Shown: piece by piece, positions 1 to 9,178 of the stretch
Layout of the letters: each line of letters starts with the position of its first letter
How positions within the stretch are numbered: position 1 is the stretch's first letter
From: an uncultured Bradyrhizobium sp.
GTDB taxonomy: Bacteria > Pseudomonadota > Alphaproteobacteria > Rhizobiales > Xanthobacteraceae
Direction: 5' to 3'
Assembly (NCBI RefSeq): GCF_936928535.1
Contig: NZ_CAKZHY010000172.1
Location: 86,393-150,392 of the forward strand
Length of the DNA stretch: 64,000 nt
Notes under the pieces: model-generated
What the model saw: only the letters and a program-made list of their open reading frames with translations
What the model was told of the DNA's origin: nothing
Database searches by the model: none
Program-made: the position numbers and the translations under genes

Positions 1-1
1 A

Positions 2-829
2 AGCAACTGGTGGCTCTGGGACCAGGTCGTCTCGAATTTGTCGCTGGTGGCCTTGATCGTGGCGGTACTCGGAGCGGTGCTCGGAATTGTCAGGCTCAGG
101 ATTCGCGGACGCAAGGTGTCGTCGCCTTATCGCGGCTGGCACGCCCTGCATCACGTCATCGGTCTGGTGTCGACGGTTTTCGTGCTGACCTGGATCTTCA
201 GCGGCTGGCTCTCGATGGATCATGGCCGGCTGTTCTCCCGCGGGCAATTGACTACGGCTGAGGCAAGCGTGACGAATGCTGTCCCGGACTGGCACGCGGC
301 TCCGCCTCTCGATCGGCAGCGGCGATCGACGTCAGCCCGTGAAGTCGAATGGTTCGCTTTCGATGCGCATGTCTTTCGGCGTGACCGCACTGACCTTCGC
401 CGCCAGACCTTGATCAAGGCCGGCGAGCCGGCCCGCGATCGCGTGACGTCGTTCCTGGACGGGCAGGAGGTCATCGGCTTGACGAGGCGCCTGGCCCCGG
501 GTTGCGGCGCGGCATCGGTTCTTGCCGACAACGACGCCTATCCCGCCCGGTCCATCGTTCCCGGCGCGCCCGTCTATCGTGTCAGATGCAGCGACCTCTG
601 GTTCGACATCGACGGCGCCGACGGCAGCATCGTGCAGCGGCTCGATGCCTCGCGGCGGGCATATCGCTGGGCCTATAGCGCGCTGCACACGCTCGATTTC
701 CCGATCCTGATGGCGCATCCGCGCCTGCGCGATGGCCTGATCGTCGGAATTTGCGCGCTGGGCCTCGTGTTCTCCGTCACCGGCATCGTGATCGGCTGGC
801 GGTGTTTGCGGGCGACCTTCGCGGCCTGA
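2..829 (+). CDS. PepSY-associated transmembrane protein, C-terminal part (partial at window edge)
   Basis: The reading frame is open to the left edge of the window, so the N-terminus is missing; the first in-window start (TTG at 38) is internal. The visible 275 residues contain two hydrophobic segments near the start (about residues 13-35 and 52-75), a polar, presumably periplasmic stretch with a PepSY-like part, and a last membrane segment near the C-terminus. Histidines sit next to the membrane segments (HALHH, HTLDF), as in PepSY-TM proteins, which are often linked to metal or iron-siderophore handling. No partner gene is visible. The family call rests on topology and the His pattern; the substrate is unknown. 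Confidence 0.6.
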   Translation, partial: SNWWLWDQVVSNLSLVALIVAVLGAVLGIVRLRIRGRKVSSPYRGWHALHHVIGLVSTVFVLTWIFSGWLSMDHGRLFSRGQLTTAEASVTNAVPDWHAAPPLDRQRRSTSAREVEWFAFDAHVFRRDRTDLRRQTLIKAGEPARDRVTSFLDGQEVIGLTRRLAPGCGAASVLADNDAYPARSIVPGAPVYRVRCSDLWFDIDGADGSIVQRLDASRRAYRWAYSALHTLDFPILMAHPRLRDGLIVGICALGLVFSVTGIVIGWRCLRATFAA

Positions 830-949
830 AACGTCCCTCGAACAAATTGCAAGCAATCTGCAGATTGCGGGTTGCGCCGGTGCGGGCAGGCGAAGATGAT
901 CCTTCGAAAGGCGCCTTTGTGCGTCCTCGCAGTGGAGCGTTCGTGATCC

Positions 950-1690
950 ATGTCAATCCAGCGCAAGCGCCTCGGCATGATCACGCCATCCTCCAACTCG
1001 GTGCTGGAGCCGGTCACGAGCGCCATGCTGCATGGCATGGTCGACGTCACCGCGCATTTCTCGCGTTTTCGCGTCACCGAGATCGCGCTCGAGGCTTCAG
1101 CGCTGAGCCAGTTCGACGCTTCGGTCATGTTGCCGGCGGCGGATTTGCTGGCTGATGCGAAGGTCGACGCCATCGCCTGGAACGGCACCTCCGCGAGTTG
1201 GCTCGGCATCAGCAGGGACGAGAGCCTGTGCGATGTGATCACGTCGCGCACCGGCGTGCCGGCGACGACATCGACGCTCGCCTGCATAGATGCCGCCCGC
1301 GCGCTTGGCGCCAGGCGCGTCGGCCTTGTCTCGCCCTATACCGACGACGTGCAGCGGCGTATCGGCGATGTCTGGGCCGAGGCGGGGATTCCTGCGCAGG
1401 CGGAACGGCACCTCGGCCTGCGCGACAATTTCTCCTTTGGCGAGGTCGCGCCAACGACGATCGCCGACATGATCCGGGCGGTCGCGGCGGAGGGAGCCGA
1501 CGCTGTCGTCATCCTCTGCACCAATCTCGAGGCTGCGGCGCTTGCCGGGTCGCTCGAACGCGAGCTCGATATTGCCGTGCTCGACTCCGTTGCGGTGACG
1601 CTGTGGCGAACGCTCGCTCTTGCGGGCGCCGAGATCACGGCGCTTGCGTCGTGGGGACGGATATTCCAGACAAATCCAATGATCAAGTGA
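950..1690 (+). CDS. Asp/Glu racemase-superfamily enzyme, arylmalonate decarboxylase / maleate isomerase-like
   Basis: 246 residues, close to the family norm of about 240-250. The fold family includes hydantoin racemase, maleate isomerase and arylmalonate decarboxylase (AMDase), which act through one or two cysteines. Here the first active-site position is Gly79 in a GTS motif (79-81), and the second is Cys190 (ILCTN). That Gly/Cys pattern matches AMDase rather than the two-Cys racemases. The segment after GTS (TGVPATTSTLA, then LGARRVGLVSPYTDDV) also resembles AMDase. The gene ends only a few bases before the hydantoinase start, so the two are almost certainly co-transcribed. A racemase-like or decarboxylase role in hydantoin/malonate catabolism is inferred; the true substrate is unknown. 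Confidence 0.72.
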   Translation: MSIQRKRLGMITPSSNSVLEPVTSAMLHGMVDVTAHFSRFRVTEIALEASALSQFDASVMLPAADLLADAKVDAIAWNGTSASWLGISRDESLCDVITSRTGVPATTSTLACIDAARALGARRVGLVSPYTDDVQRRIGDVWAEAGIPAQAERHLGLRDNFSFGEVAPTTIADMIRAVAAEGADAVVILCTNLEAAALAGSLERELDIAVLDSVAVTLWRTLALAGAEITALASWGRIFQTNPMIK

Positions 1691-1701
1691 CGGAGATGTT
1701 C

Positions 1702-3111
1702 GTGACGCAGCTCGATCTCGCCATCCGCGGCGGCACCATCGTGACGGCCAGCGACGAGTTTCGCGCCGATATTGGCATTCGCGATGGCCGCATCGTCAGC
1801 ATCGCTGACAGCATCGCGGGCGCGGCGCGCGAGATCGACGCGACCGGGCTGCTGGCGCTGCCTGGCGGCATCGACAGCCACGTTCACATCTCACAGGCTC
1901 AGGGTCCCGACGTCGTGATGGCCGACGATTTTGCCTCGGCGACGCGCGCGGCGGCCGCCGGCGGCAACACCATGGTGCTGCCCTTCGCGCTTCAGGAGAA
2001 GGGAACGTCGCTCCGCACCTGCGTCGAGAACTATCGCAAGCTTGCCGAGGGTGAATGCTACGTCGACACGGCGTTCCATCTCATCATCTCCGATCCGACC
2101 GCAATCGTGCTCGGGCAGGAGCTGCCGGCGCTGGTCAAGGACGGCTACACCTCGTTCAAAGTGTTCATGACCTATGACGACCTCGTGCTCAATGACAAGC
2201 AGTTGCTCGAGGTGTTCGAGGTCGCGCGCCGCGAGGAGGCGCTGGTCATGGTCCATTGCGAGGGCTATGACGCCATCCGCTTCCTTACCAGCAAGCTCGA
2301 ACGCGAAGGCCATATCGCGCCCTATTATCATGGCACGTCGCGGCCGCAGGCCGTCGAGCGTGAGGCGACGCATCGCGCCATCAGTCATGCCGAGGTGATC
2401 GGCGTTCCCATCATGATCGTCCACGTCTCCGGTCGCGAGGCGATGGAGCAGATCCGGTGGGCGCAGCAACGTGGCCTGCCTGTTCATGCTGAGACGTGTC
2501 CGCAATACATCACGCTGACAGCCGATGACATGAAGGGCCTCAACATGGACATCACGGGCGCCAAATATGTCTGCTCGCCGCCGCCGCGCGACGTCGAAAG
2601 CCAGCAGGCGATCTGGGAAGGCATCACCTCGGGCGTGTTCCAGACCTTTTCGTCCGATCATTGCCCGTTTCGGTACGACGATCCCAAGGGCAAGCTGACA
2701 CCGAACGCCCGGACCTCGTTCCGCTGGGTGCCGAATGGCATTCCTGGCGTGGAGACGCGGCTGCCCATCCTGTTCTCCGAGGGCGTCTCGAAGGGGCGCA
2801 TCAGCCTGCAGAAGTTCGTCGAACTGACCGCGACCAATCATGCCCGGATCTACGGCCTCTATCCGCGCAAGGGCTCGATCGGCATCAGCTTCGATGCGGA
2901 TATCGTGCTGTGGGACCCAAAGCTGAGAAAGCCGATCCGGCAGGCCGATCTGCATCACGGCTCGGACTATACACCCTGGGAAGGTTTTGATGTCACCGGC
3001 TGGCCTGTCAAGACCATAGCGCGGGGACGGGTGGTGTACGAGCAAGGCAGGATCGTCGGCGACAAGGGCGCCGGCGAGGTGCTGAGCCGCGGCAAATCCA
3101 GCCTGGTGTGA
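1702..3111 (+). CDS. D-hydantoinase / dihydropyrimidinase-family amidohydrolase
   Basis: 469-residue cyclic amidohydrolase that opens hydantoin or dihydropyrimidine rings to N-carbamoyl amino acids. The binuclear metal site is complete (numbering from the GTG at 1702): H60 and H62 in DSHVH, the lysine normally carbamylated K153 (SFKVFMTY), H185, H241 and D319 (SSDHCPF). Start: GGAG at 1692-1695 abuts the ATG at 1696 but lies 6 bases before the GTG at 1702, so GTG is preferred; using ATG adds two residues. It follows the AMDase-like gene by about 10 bases. A second, frameshifted copy lies at 7549-9019, beside the carbamoylase gene, so this intact copy may supply the activity for the whole locus. 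Family certain; hydantoin versus dihydropyrimidine not resolved. Confidence 0.88.
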   Translation: MTQLDLAIRGGTIVTASDEFRADIGIRDGRIVSIADSIAGAAREIDATGLLALPGGIDSHVHISQAQGPDVVMADDFASATRAAAAGGNTMVLPFALQEKGTSLRTCVENYRKLAEGECYVDTAFHLIISDPTAIVLGQELPALVKDGYTSFKVFMTYDDLVLNDKQLLEVFEVARREEALVMVHCEGYDAIRFLTSKLEREGHIAPYYHGTSRPQAVEREATHRAISHAEVIGVPIMIVHVSGREAMEQIRWAQQRGLPVHAETCPQYITLTADDMKGLNMDITGAKYVCSPPPRDVESQQAIWEGITSGVFQTFSSDHCPFRYDDPKGKLTPNARTSFRWVPNGIPGVETRLPILFSEGVSKGRISLQKFVELTATNHARIYGLYPRKGSIGISFDADIVLWDPKLRKPIRQADLHHGSDYTPWEGFDVTGWPVKTIARGRVVYEQGRIVGDKGAGEVLSRGKSSLV

Positions 3112-3285
3112 CGGGACGATGATGCAAGCGGCGACGCCGTGTCGTCGCCTGCGCATACCTTCCGCGCGCGGCTGCGGCAGCATTGATCCCTTTCCGAGGG
3201 CTGCCTTTCAGTGTAGCTGTGCGCCCACTTCTTGGGCGCGGGCGCGCGCCCGTCGACGCCGAAAATCATGCAGGAGACAACAAGG

Positions 3286-4719
3286 ATGTACCCGAAAGTT
3301 CAGATGTTCATCGCCGGCGAGTGGACCGACGGCAGCTCCGGCAAGTCGGAGGACATCCTCAATCCCGCCACCGGCCAGCCAATCGGCAAGACCCCGCATG
3401 CCTCGAAGGCGGACCTCGACCGCGCGCTGGAGGCAGCCAAGGCCGGCTTCGAGGTCTGGCGCAAGACCTCGCCGTTCGACCGCTACAAGCTGATGCGAAA
3501 GGCCGCCGACATCATCCGCTCGCGCGCGGCCGAGATCGCGCCTGTCATGACCATGGAGCAGGGCAAGCCTGTGGTGGAAGCGCAGGGCGAGACCATGCTG
3601 GCCGGCGACCTCATCGACTGGTTCTCGGAAGAAGCCCGCCGCGCCTATGGCCGCATCGTGCCGCCGCGGCTCGGCAACGTCTCCCAGCTCGTGACCAAGG
3701 AGCCGGTCGGCCCGGTCGCGGCATTCACGCCCTGGAATTTCCCGATCAACCAGGCGGTGCGCAAGATCTCGGCCGCGCTCGCCGCCGGCTGCTCGATCAT
3801 CGTCAAGGGCCCGGAAGAGACGCCGGCGAGCTGCATGGAACTGGTGCGCGCGTATGCCGATGCCGGCATTCCGCCCGGCGTGGTTCAACTGGTGTTCGGC
3901 GTGCCGTCGGAAGTGTCGGAATATCTCATCCCGCATCCGATCATCCGCAAGATCAGCTTCACCGGCTCGACGGCAGTCGGCAAGCATCTGGCCGCGCTCG
4001 CCGGCCTGCACATGAAGCGCGTCACCATGGAGCTCGGCGGCCATGCGCCGGCGATCGTGTTCGCGGACGCCGATCTCGACAACGCCGCGAAGATTCTCTC
4101 GGCCAACAAGTTCCGCAACGCCGGCCAGGTCTGCGTCTCGCCGACGCGTTTCCTGGTGCATGAAAGCGTCTATCAGCCGTTCGTCGACAAGTTCGTCGCG
4201 GCCGCCAAGAGCCTCAAGGTCGGCAATGGCCTGGACAAGGACACCCGCATGGGCCCGCTCGCCAATCCGCGCCGTGTCGACGCCATGGAAGGTCTGGTCT
4301 CCGACGCGGTGCAGCGCGGCGCCAAGATTCAGGCCGGCGGCAAGCGTATCGGCAACGAAGGCTTCTTCTTCGAGCCCACCGTCATCACCGACGTGCCGCG
4401 CGATGCGCGCATCATGAACGAGGAGCCGTTCGGACCTCTTGCTCCGATTACCTCCTTCCGCAGCTATGATGAAGTCGTGGCCGAAGCCAATCGTCTGCCT
4501 TACGGCCTTGCGGCCTATGCCTACACCACCTCGACCAAGACGATGCAGGCGATCGGCGCCGACGTCGAGAGCGGCATGGTTTCGATCAACCATCACGGTC
4601 TCGCCCTGCCGGAAGTGCCGTTCGGCGGCATCAAGGATTCCGGCTACGGCTCCGAAGGCGGCCTCGAGGCGATCGAGGGCTATCTCAACACCAAGTTCGT
4701 GACCCAGGCGAGCGCGTAG
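3286..4719 (+). CDS. NAD(P)-dependent aldehyde dehydrogenase, succinate-semialdehyde dehydrogenase type
   Basis: 477 residues, normal for the ALDH superfamily. Catalytic Cys283 (GQVCVSP) and general base Glu249 (MELGG) are present, as are PWNF (150-152) for cofactor binding and the substrate-end motif NEEPFGP. Overall it resembles GabD-type dehydrogenases, which oxidise short semialdehydes. The ATG at 3286 is chosen because GGAG at 3273-3276 lies 9 bases upstream; the upstream ATG at 3268 and TTG at 3232 have no ribosome site. It lies 174 bases after the hydantoinase on the same strand, so it may oxidise a semialdehyde arising from hydantoin or pyrimidine breakdown (inferred). A terminator follows directly. 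Confidence 0.88.
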   Translation: MYPKVQMFIAGEWTDGSSGKSEDILNPATGQPIGKTPHASKADLDRALEAAKAGFEVWRKTSPFDRYKLMRKAADIIRSRAAEIAPVMTMEQGKPVVEAQGETMLAGDLIDWFSEEARRAYGRIVPPRLGNVSQLVTKEPVGPVAAFTPWNFPINQAVRKISAALAAGCSIIVKGPEETPASCMELVRAYADAGIPPGVVQLVFGVPSEVSEYLIPHPIIRKISFTGSTAVGKHLAALAGLHMKRVTMELGGHAPAIVFADADLDNAAKILSANKFRNAGQVCVSPTRFLVHESVYQPFVDKFVAAAKSLKVGNGLDKDTRMGPLANPRRVDAMEGLVSDAVQRGAKIQAGGKRIGNEGFFFEPTVITDVPRDARIMNEEPFGPLAPITSFRSYDEVVAEANRLPYGLAAYAYTTSTKTMQAIGADVESGMVSINHHGLALPEVPFGGIKDSGYGSEGGLEAIEGYLNTKFVTQASA

Positions 4720-4741
4720 CGCCCGGCATCACGTTCCCCGC

Positions 4742-4781
4742 AAGGCGCGTCACGGCTGGCCGTGGCGCGCCTTTATATTTT
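4742..4781 (+). terminator. Rho-independent terminator after the aldehyde dehydrogenase
   Basis: Arms AAGGCGCG(T)CACGG at 4742-4755 and CCGTG(G)CGCGCCTT at 4760-4773 pair with one G-T wobble and are followed by a T-rich run. The T run overlaps the last codons of the convergent MFS gene. Confidence 0.8.
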
Positions 4782-5909
4782 TCTGGTCACGGCGCGCGCC
4801 GACAGCGTGACGACGCACATCAGCGCGGCGAGCATCCAGAATGCCGCCGGCAATCCGACGGCATGGGCGACGAACCCGACGCCGGCGGGGCCAACCAGAA
4901 CACCGGCATAGCCGGCGGTGGTGATCGATGCCACCGCAAGCCCGGTGGGCATGGCAGTCTGCTTCGCGGCGCCGCGGAACAGCACCGGCACGAGGTTGGA
5001 CGCGCCGAGGCCGATCAGCAGGAAGCCGGCGATGGCAATGGCCGCGCTGGGCGCGAGCAGCAGCACAGCAAACCCTCCGATCGCAAGCAGGCTGCCCCCG
5101 ATCAGTGTTGCCCGATCGCCGATCCGTGCAACGACGGCATCGCCGCCAAGCCGGCCCGTGGTCATCGCGATCGAGAACACGATGTAGCCGATCCCGCCGC
5201 GTGCCTCGCTGACGAGGCCTGCGCCGATGACGAGGAGCGCGCCCCAGTCGAGCATCGCGCCTTCGATCAGGAAGGTGACGGCCGCCAGCAGCGCCAGCAG
5301 CAGCACGATGCCGTGCGGCAGCACGAACAGCGGTCCCTCCTGCGCCTGTGCCCTTCGCAGCAGGCGCGGTGCGGCAAGCGCCATCGCGATCAGCATCAGC
5401 ACGGAGCAGATCAGGGCGCTTCCGAGCGGCCCCAGATGAAGCGACAGCAGCGCCGTCATCACCGCGGCGCCAGCGAACCCGCCAATGCTGAAGAGCGCAT
5501 GAAAGCCCGACATCAACGGTTGTCCCGCCGCGCGTTCGACCTCGACGGCGTGGATGTTCATGGCGACATCGATCGAGCCGAGCGCAGCTCCGAATGCGAG
5601 CAGCGTCAGCGCCAATGCCACGGACGTGCCGGCGACGACCAGCAGCGGCAGGATCAGCGCAAGGCCGACCCCGCCCGCGATGATGATCGGCTTGGTGCCG
5701 TAACGAGCGCTCAAGATGCCGGTTGCGAGCATCGCGACCACTGAACCGATGCCGAGGCTGAGCAACAGCAGGCCGAGGACGGCGTCGCCGACCGCTAGCC
5801 GCTCCTTCGCGAACGGAACCAGCGGCGCCCAGCACGCAAGCCCAAATCCGGCGACCAGGAACGAGAGGCGCGTGGCGAGCCGCGTCGCCGGCCGGTCGGC
5901 TGAGGTCAT
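4773..5909 (-). CDS. MFS transporter, 12 predicted membrane helices
   Basis: 378 residues, almost entirely hydrophobic helices separated by short loops, with the MFS signature between helices 2 and 3 (GILSARYGTKP). It resembles the YbjJ-like MFS group, small exporters of unknown substrate. It is transcribed against the dehydrogenase gene and shares the intergenic terminator region with it. It faces a 646-base non-coding stretch in which no regulator gene is found. Substrate unknown; a role in exporting an intermediate or analogue from the hydantoin region is only a guess from position. Confidence 0.82.
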   Translation of the reverse strand: MTSADRPATRLATRLSFLVAGFGLACWAPLVPFAKERLAVGDAVLGLLLLSLGIGSVVAMLATGILSARYGTKPIIIAGGVGLALILPLLVVAGTSVALALTLLAFGAALGSIDVAMNIHAVEVERAAGQPLMSGFHALFSIGGFAGAAVMTALLSLHLGPLGSALICSVLMLIAMALAAPRLLRRAQAQEGPLFVLPHGIVLLLALLAAVTFLIEGAMLDWGALLVIGAGLVSEARGGIGYIVFSIAMTTGRLGGDAVVARIGDRATLIGGSLLAIGGFAVLLLAPSAAIAIAGFLLIGLGASNLVPVLFRGAAKQTAMPTGLAVASITTAGYAGVLVGPAGVGFVAHAVGLPAAFWMLAALMCVVTLSARAVTRKI

Positions 5910-6555
5910 CGATGAAAACTCCGGGGAGGGACTCGCGCGGTCGCGGGGGAGGGGGGTGCTTAGATCATCAACCGGGAGCGAGTACTAGAGTTCCGCCGTC
6001 GCAGCGAGTTGACGAATTGTATCATTTTGATGTCGTTCCGCGCCCTGTCGCTGCGAGCGTCAGGCCGCATCGCGCGCTCAAAATATTCCAATTTACCGAA
6101 ATTCGGATTTGCCGTTTATGTCGCCCATCCCGATCCATCCAAAGATCAGTGGTCGTAACTCTGCGAAGCATTTTGGCGATGGGGCGTAGAACGGGAGAGC
6201 CGAGCTGACCGTTGTGCATAGCTGGTAGGCATCCGATCGCCTCGCACGGCCGCTTGACGCCTGCAAATTAGACAGAAGATGTCAAGGACTCCGATTGCAG
6301 TGCAGCGGATGTCACACGATTTGCGCGGGCAAAGCCGTGGTGCGCCGCACGTTTTTGGCGTGTGTGATCCGCATTCGCGTGCCCACTTCGCGGGCAATAT
6401 GACCGCCGGGCTGGAGGGACGATGTGACAGAACGGCATGAAAGCTGCTTGGCTGAAAAAACGCCGCGGCCACGTTATGCTGCGCGCCGGCCCGCCGTTGA
6501 AGCTGCGATCGCCAGCCTCGCCAAGAAAAGTCGTCAAGAAATCAGGACATCGCTG
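5910..6555. other. Intergenic region between divergent MFS and carbamoylase genes
   Basis: 646 bases without a convincing gene. It must contain the promoters of the MFS gene (minus) and of the carbamoylase gene (plus). A TTGACG with a weak downstream hexamer at about 6254-6282 is a possible promoter for the carbamoylase, but it is not distinctive. I see no operator palindrome, tRNA or terminator. Confidence 0.5.
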
Positions 6556-7488
6556 ATGCGTATCGTCACCGTCGCCGCCGCCCAGATGGGCCCGATTCAA
6601 AAGGCCGACAGCCGCGAAGACGTGGTCAGGCGCATGATCGCCTTGATGGACGAGGCAAAAGCAAAGGGCGCTGATCTCATCGTCTATCCGGAACTGGCGC
6701 TCACGACGTTCTTCCCGCGCTGGTACGTCGAGGACCGCGCCGAGTTCGACAACTGGTTCGAACGCGAGATGCCTGGTACGGCGACCAGGCCGCTGTTCGA
6801 GCGCGCAGCGCAGCACAGAATCGCGATGAATTTCGGCTATGCCGAGCTGACGCCCGACGGCCATCACTTCAATACGGCTGTTCTTACCGACAAATCCGGC
6901 AGGATCGTCGGCAAATATCGCAAGGTCCATTTGCCCGGCCATGTGGAATTCGAATCCCATCGCTCGCACCAGCATCTGGAGAAGCGCTATTTCGAGCCGG
7001 GCGATCTCGGCTTCAACGTCTGGCGCGAACTCGGCGGCGTCATCGGCATGGCCATCTGCAACGATCGCCGCTGGCCCGAGACCTATCGCGTCATGGGCCT
7101 GCAGGGCGTCGAGATGGTGCTGATCGGCTACAACACGCCTTCGGTGAATGCGGAGCGAAGCGAGGAGGGGCTCGAGAAGCGCCTATTCCACAACCGCCTC
7201 TCGGTGCAGGCGGGCGCCTACCAGAATGCGACCTGGGTGGTCGCGGTCGCCAAGGCCGGCATTGAGGACGGGCACGCGCTGTTTGGCGGCAGCCTGATCG
7301 TCGATCCCAATGGCGAGATCGTCGCGGAAGCCAAAACGGAAGAGGACGAGCTTCTGGTTCATGCCTGCGATCTCGATGCGACCGTCTTCGGCAAGACCAC
7401 GATCTTCAATTTCGCGCAGCACCGCCGCATCGAGCATTACGGACTGATCACCAGCCGCACCGGCGCGGTGCCGCCGCCGGCGAAGTGA
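6556..7488 (+). CDS. N-carbamoyl-D-amino-acid hydrolase (D-carbamoylase), nitrilase superfamily
   Basis: 310 residues, near the usual 304. Hydrolyses N-carbamoyl-D-amino acids to D-amino acids, CO2 and ammonia, the second step after D-hydantoinase. The nitrilase triad is visible: Glu46 (PELALTTFFPRW), Lys123 (YRKVHLPGH) and Cys168 (AICNDRRWPE). The wording around each (HLEKRYFEPGDLGF, RRWPETYRVMGL, YNTP, HYGLI) matches characterised Agrobacterium-type D-carbamoylases closely. The ATG at 6556 has AGGA 8 bases upstream and gives the family-typical N-terminus; an in-frame upstream start at 6424 would add 44 non-family residues. The next gene, 60 bases on, is the frameshifted hydantoinase. Confidence 0.9.
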   Translation: MRIVTVAAAQMGPIQKADSREDVVRRMIALMDEAKAKGADLIVYPELALTTFFPRWYVEDRAEFDNWFEREMPGTATRPLFERAAQHRIAMNFGYAELTPDGHHFNTAVLTDKSGRIVGKYRKVHLPGHVEFESHRSHQHLEKRYFEPGDLGFNVWRELGGVIGMAICNDRRWPETYRVMGLQGVEMVLIGYNTPSVNAERSEEGLEKRLFHNRLSVQAGAYQNATWVVAVAKAGIEDGHALFGGSLIVDPNGEIVAEAKTEEDELLVHACDLDATVFGKTTIFNFAQHRRIEHYGLITSRTGAVPPPAK

Positions 7489-7548
7489 CGCCGACGCTCT
7501 TCCCGCAAGCTGGCGATCACTCAACTCAGGCATATCATGGAGTGCCTC

Positions 7549-9019
7549 ATGACAGAACCGACCTACGACCTCATCATCCGCGGCGGTCGCGTCGCCACCA
7601 CGACAGACGTGTTCGAGGCCGACATTGCCATCTCCGGCGAGACCATCGCCGCCATCGGCCGCGGACTTCCGCCTGCCAAGCGCGAGATCGACGCGCGTGG
7701 CAAGCTGGTGCTGCCCGGGCGGCGTCGACAGCCACGCCCATATCGAGCAGCTGTCCGCGGCCGGCATCATGAATGCCGACACGTTCGAGAGCGCGACCGT
7801 GTCGGCGGCTTTTGGCGGCACCACCACGGTCATCCCGTTCGCGGCCCAGCACGTCGGGATGAAACTGCCGCAAGTGGTGGAGGACTATCACGCGCTCGCC
7901 AGGAAGGGCGCCGTGATCGACTACGCCTTTCACATGATCATCGCGGACGCGACCAGAGAGACGGTCGAGGAGCACATTCCGGCACTGGTGAAGCAGGGCC
8001 ATGCCTCGATCAAGATCTTCATGACCTATGACCGGCTCAAGGTCGATGACGAGCCACTGCTCGACATTCTCCTGGCCGCGCGCCAGTCCGGCGCGATGCT
8101 GTGTGCGCACGCGGAGAACCACGGCATCATTGCCTGGATGGTGAAGCGCCTGCTCGCGCGCGGCTACACGATGCCGAAATACCATGCCGTCAGCCACGCC
8201 CGCGTGTCAGAGGCGGAAGCCTTCACCCGGCTGATCGGCATGGCGGCGCTGATCGACCAGCCGATCATGATCTTTCATGTCTCGACCGCCGAAGGGGCCA
8301 AGGTGATCCGCGACGCGCGCGGGCAGGGGCTGAAAGTGTTTGCGGAAACGTGCCCGCAATATCTGTTCCTCACCGCCAACGATCTCGACAAGCCCGGCGC
8401 GGAAGGCGCGAAGTGGATGTGCAGCCCGCCGCCGCGCACGCATGCGGATCAGGAAGCGCTGTGGCAGTCGCTGTCGCTCGGCGATCTCCAGACCATTTCC
8501 TCGGACCATGCGCCATATCGCTTTGATGAGACCGGCAAGCTGCGTGCCGGCCCGAGCCCGAACTTCAAGCAGGTCGCCAACGGCCTTCCGGGACTCGAGC
8601 TGCGGTTGCCACTTCTGTTCGACGCGATGGTCTCGAAGGGGAGGCTCGGTCTCGAAAAGTTCGTCGAGCTGACCGCGACGGCGCCGGCAAGGATCTACAA
8701 TCTGCATCCGCGCAAGGGCTCGATCGCTGTCGGTGCCGATGCCGATATCGCGATCTGGGATCCCGATCGCGAGACGGTCATAGCCGACGAGATGATGCAC
8801 GATCTCGCCGGCTACACGCCGTTTGCAGGACGTAAGCTGAAGGGCTGGCCGGTGTCGGTGCTGTCGCGCGGCCGGCTGATCATCGACGGCGACAAGTGCC
8901 TTGCGTCCGCGGGCAGCGGCAAGTTTCTCGCGCGCAGCGGCGGCGCTGCCGCGAAGCCGACCGGCCGGCTCGTCGCGGATATGGACCCAGAACAGAATTT
9001 CGGCGCAAAACTGCTGTGA
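7549..9019 (+). pseudogene. Second D-hydantoinase / dihydropyrimidinase, frameshifted
   Basis: Two overlapping reading frames together encode one hydantoinase. The first (ATG 7549, GGAG six bases upstream) encodes residues 1-57, ending LVLPG. The family sequence then continues in the +1 frame as GVDSHAHIEQ and runs to the stop at 9019. One surplus base lies in the CCCGGGC run at 7714-7720, just before the first metal-binding His pair. Corrected, the protein would be 489 residues with all metal ligands (DSHAH, SIKIFMTY, SSDHAPY) and close similarity to the intact hydantoinase at 1702. It is either a true recent inactivation or a sequencing error in a GC-rich run; the rest shows no decay, and the carbamoylase and transporter on either side are intact. 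Confidence 0.8.
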
Positions 9020-9178
9020 TCGCGGCCGGGCGCGAGATGAAGATCCCCGTCCGTGGCCAATAAACTCTCGCCGGCGAAGGGGCAGTTGCTGGCATACCAT
9101 TTGCAAGCCAATGAGCTCTGTTTCACCTGCCTTTGGCCAATGAATGGCCGGCATCACGGCATGACTGGAGAGGACTTT

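Noticed and set aside
1198..1701. Extended hydantoinase frame overlapping the AMDase-like gene
   Set aside because: The translated extension is Arg-rich shadow of the upstream gene; the real start is at 1696 or 1702.
1891..3183. Long minus-strand frame (430 codons) opposite the hydantoinase
   Set aside because: It mirrors a well-supported enzyme gene, has low-complexity Arg/His-rich composition and no ribosome site; typical antisense shadow in GC-rich DNA.
3208..4596. Long minus-strand frame (462 codons) opposite the aldehyde dehydrogenase
   Set aside because: Opposite a gene with all ALDH catalytic residues; translation is His/Arg-rich without domains.
6424..6555. N-terminal extension of the carbamoylase from an upstream start
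   Set aside because: The extra 44 residues are unlike the family, and the ATG at 6556 has a good ribosome site and family-typical start.
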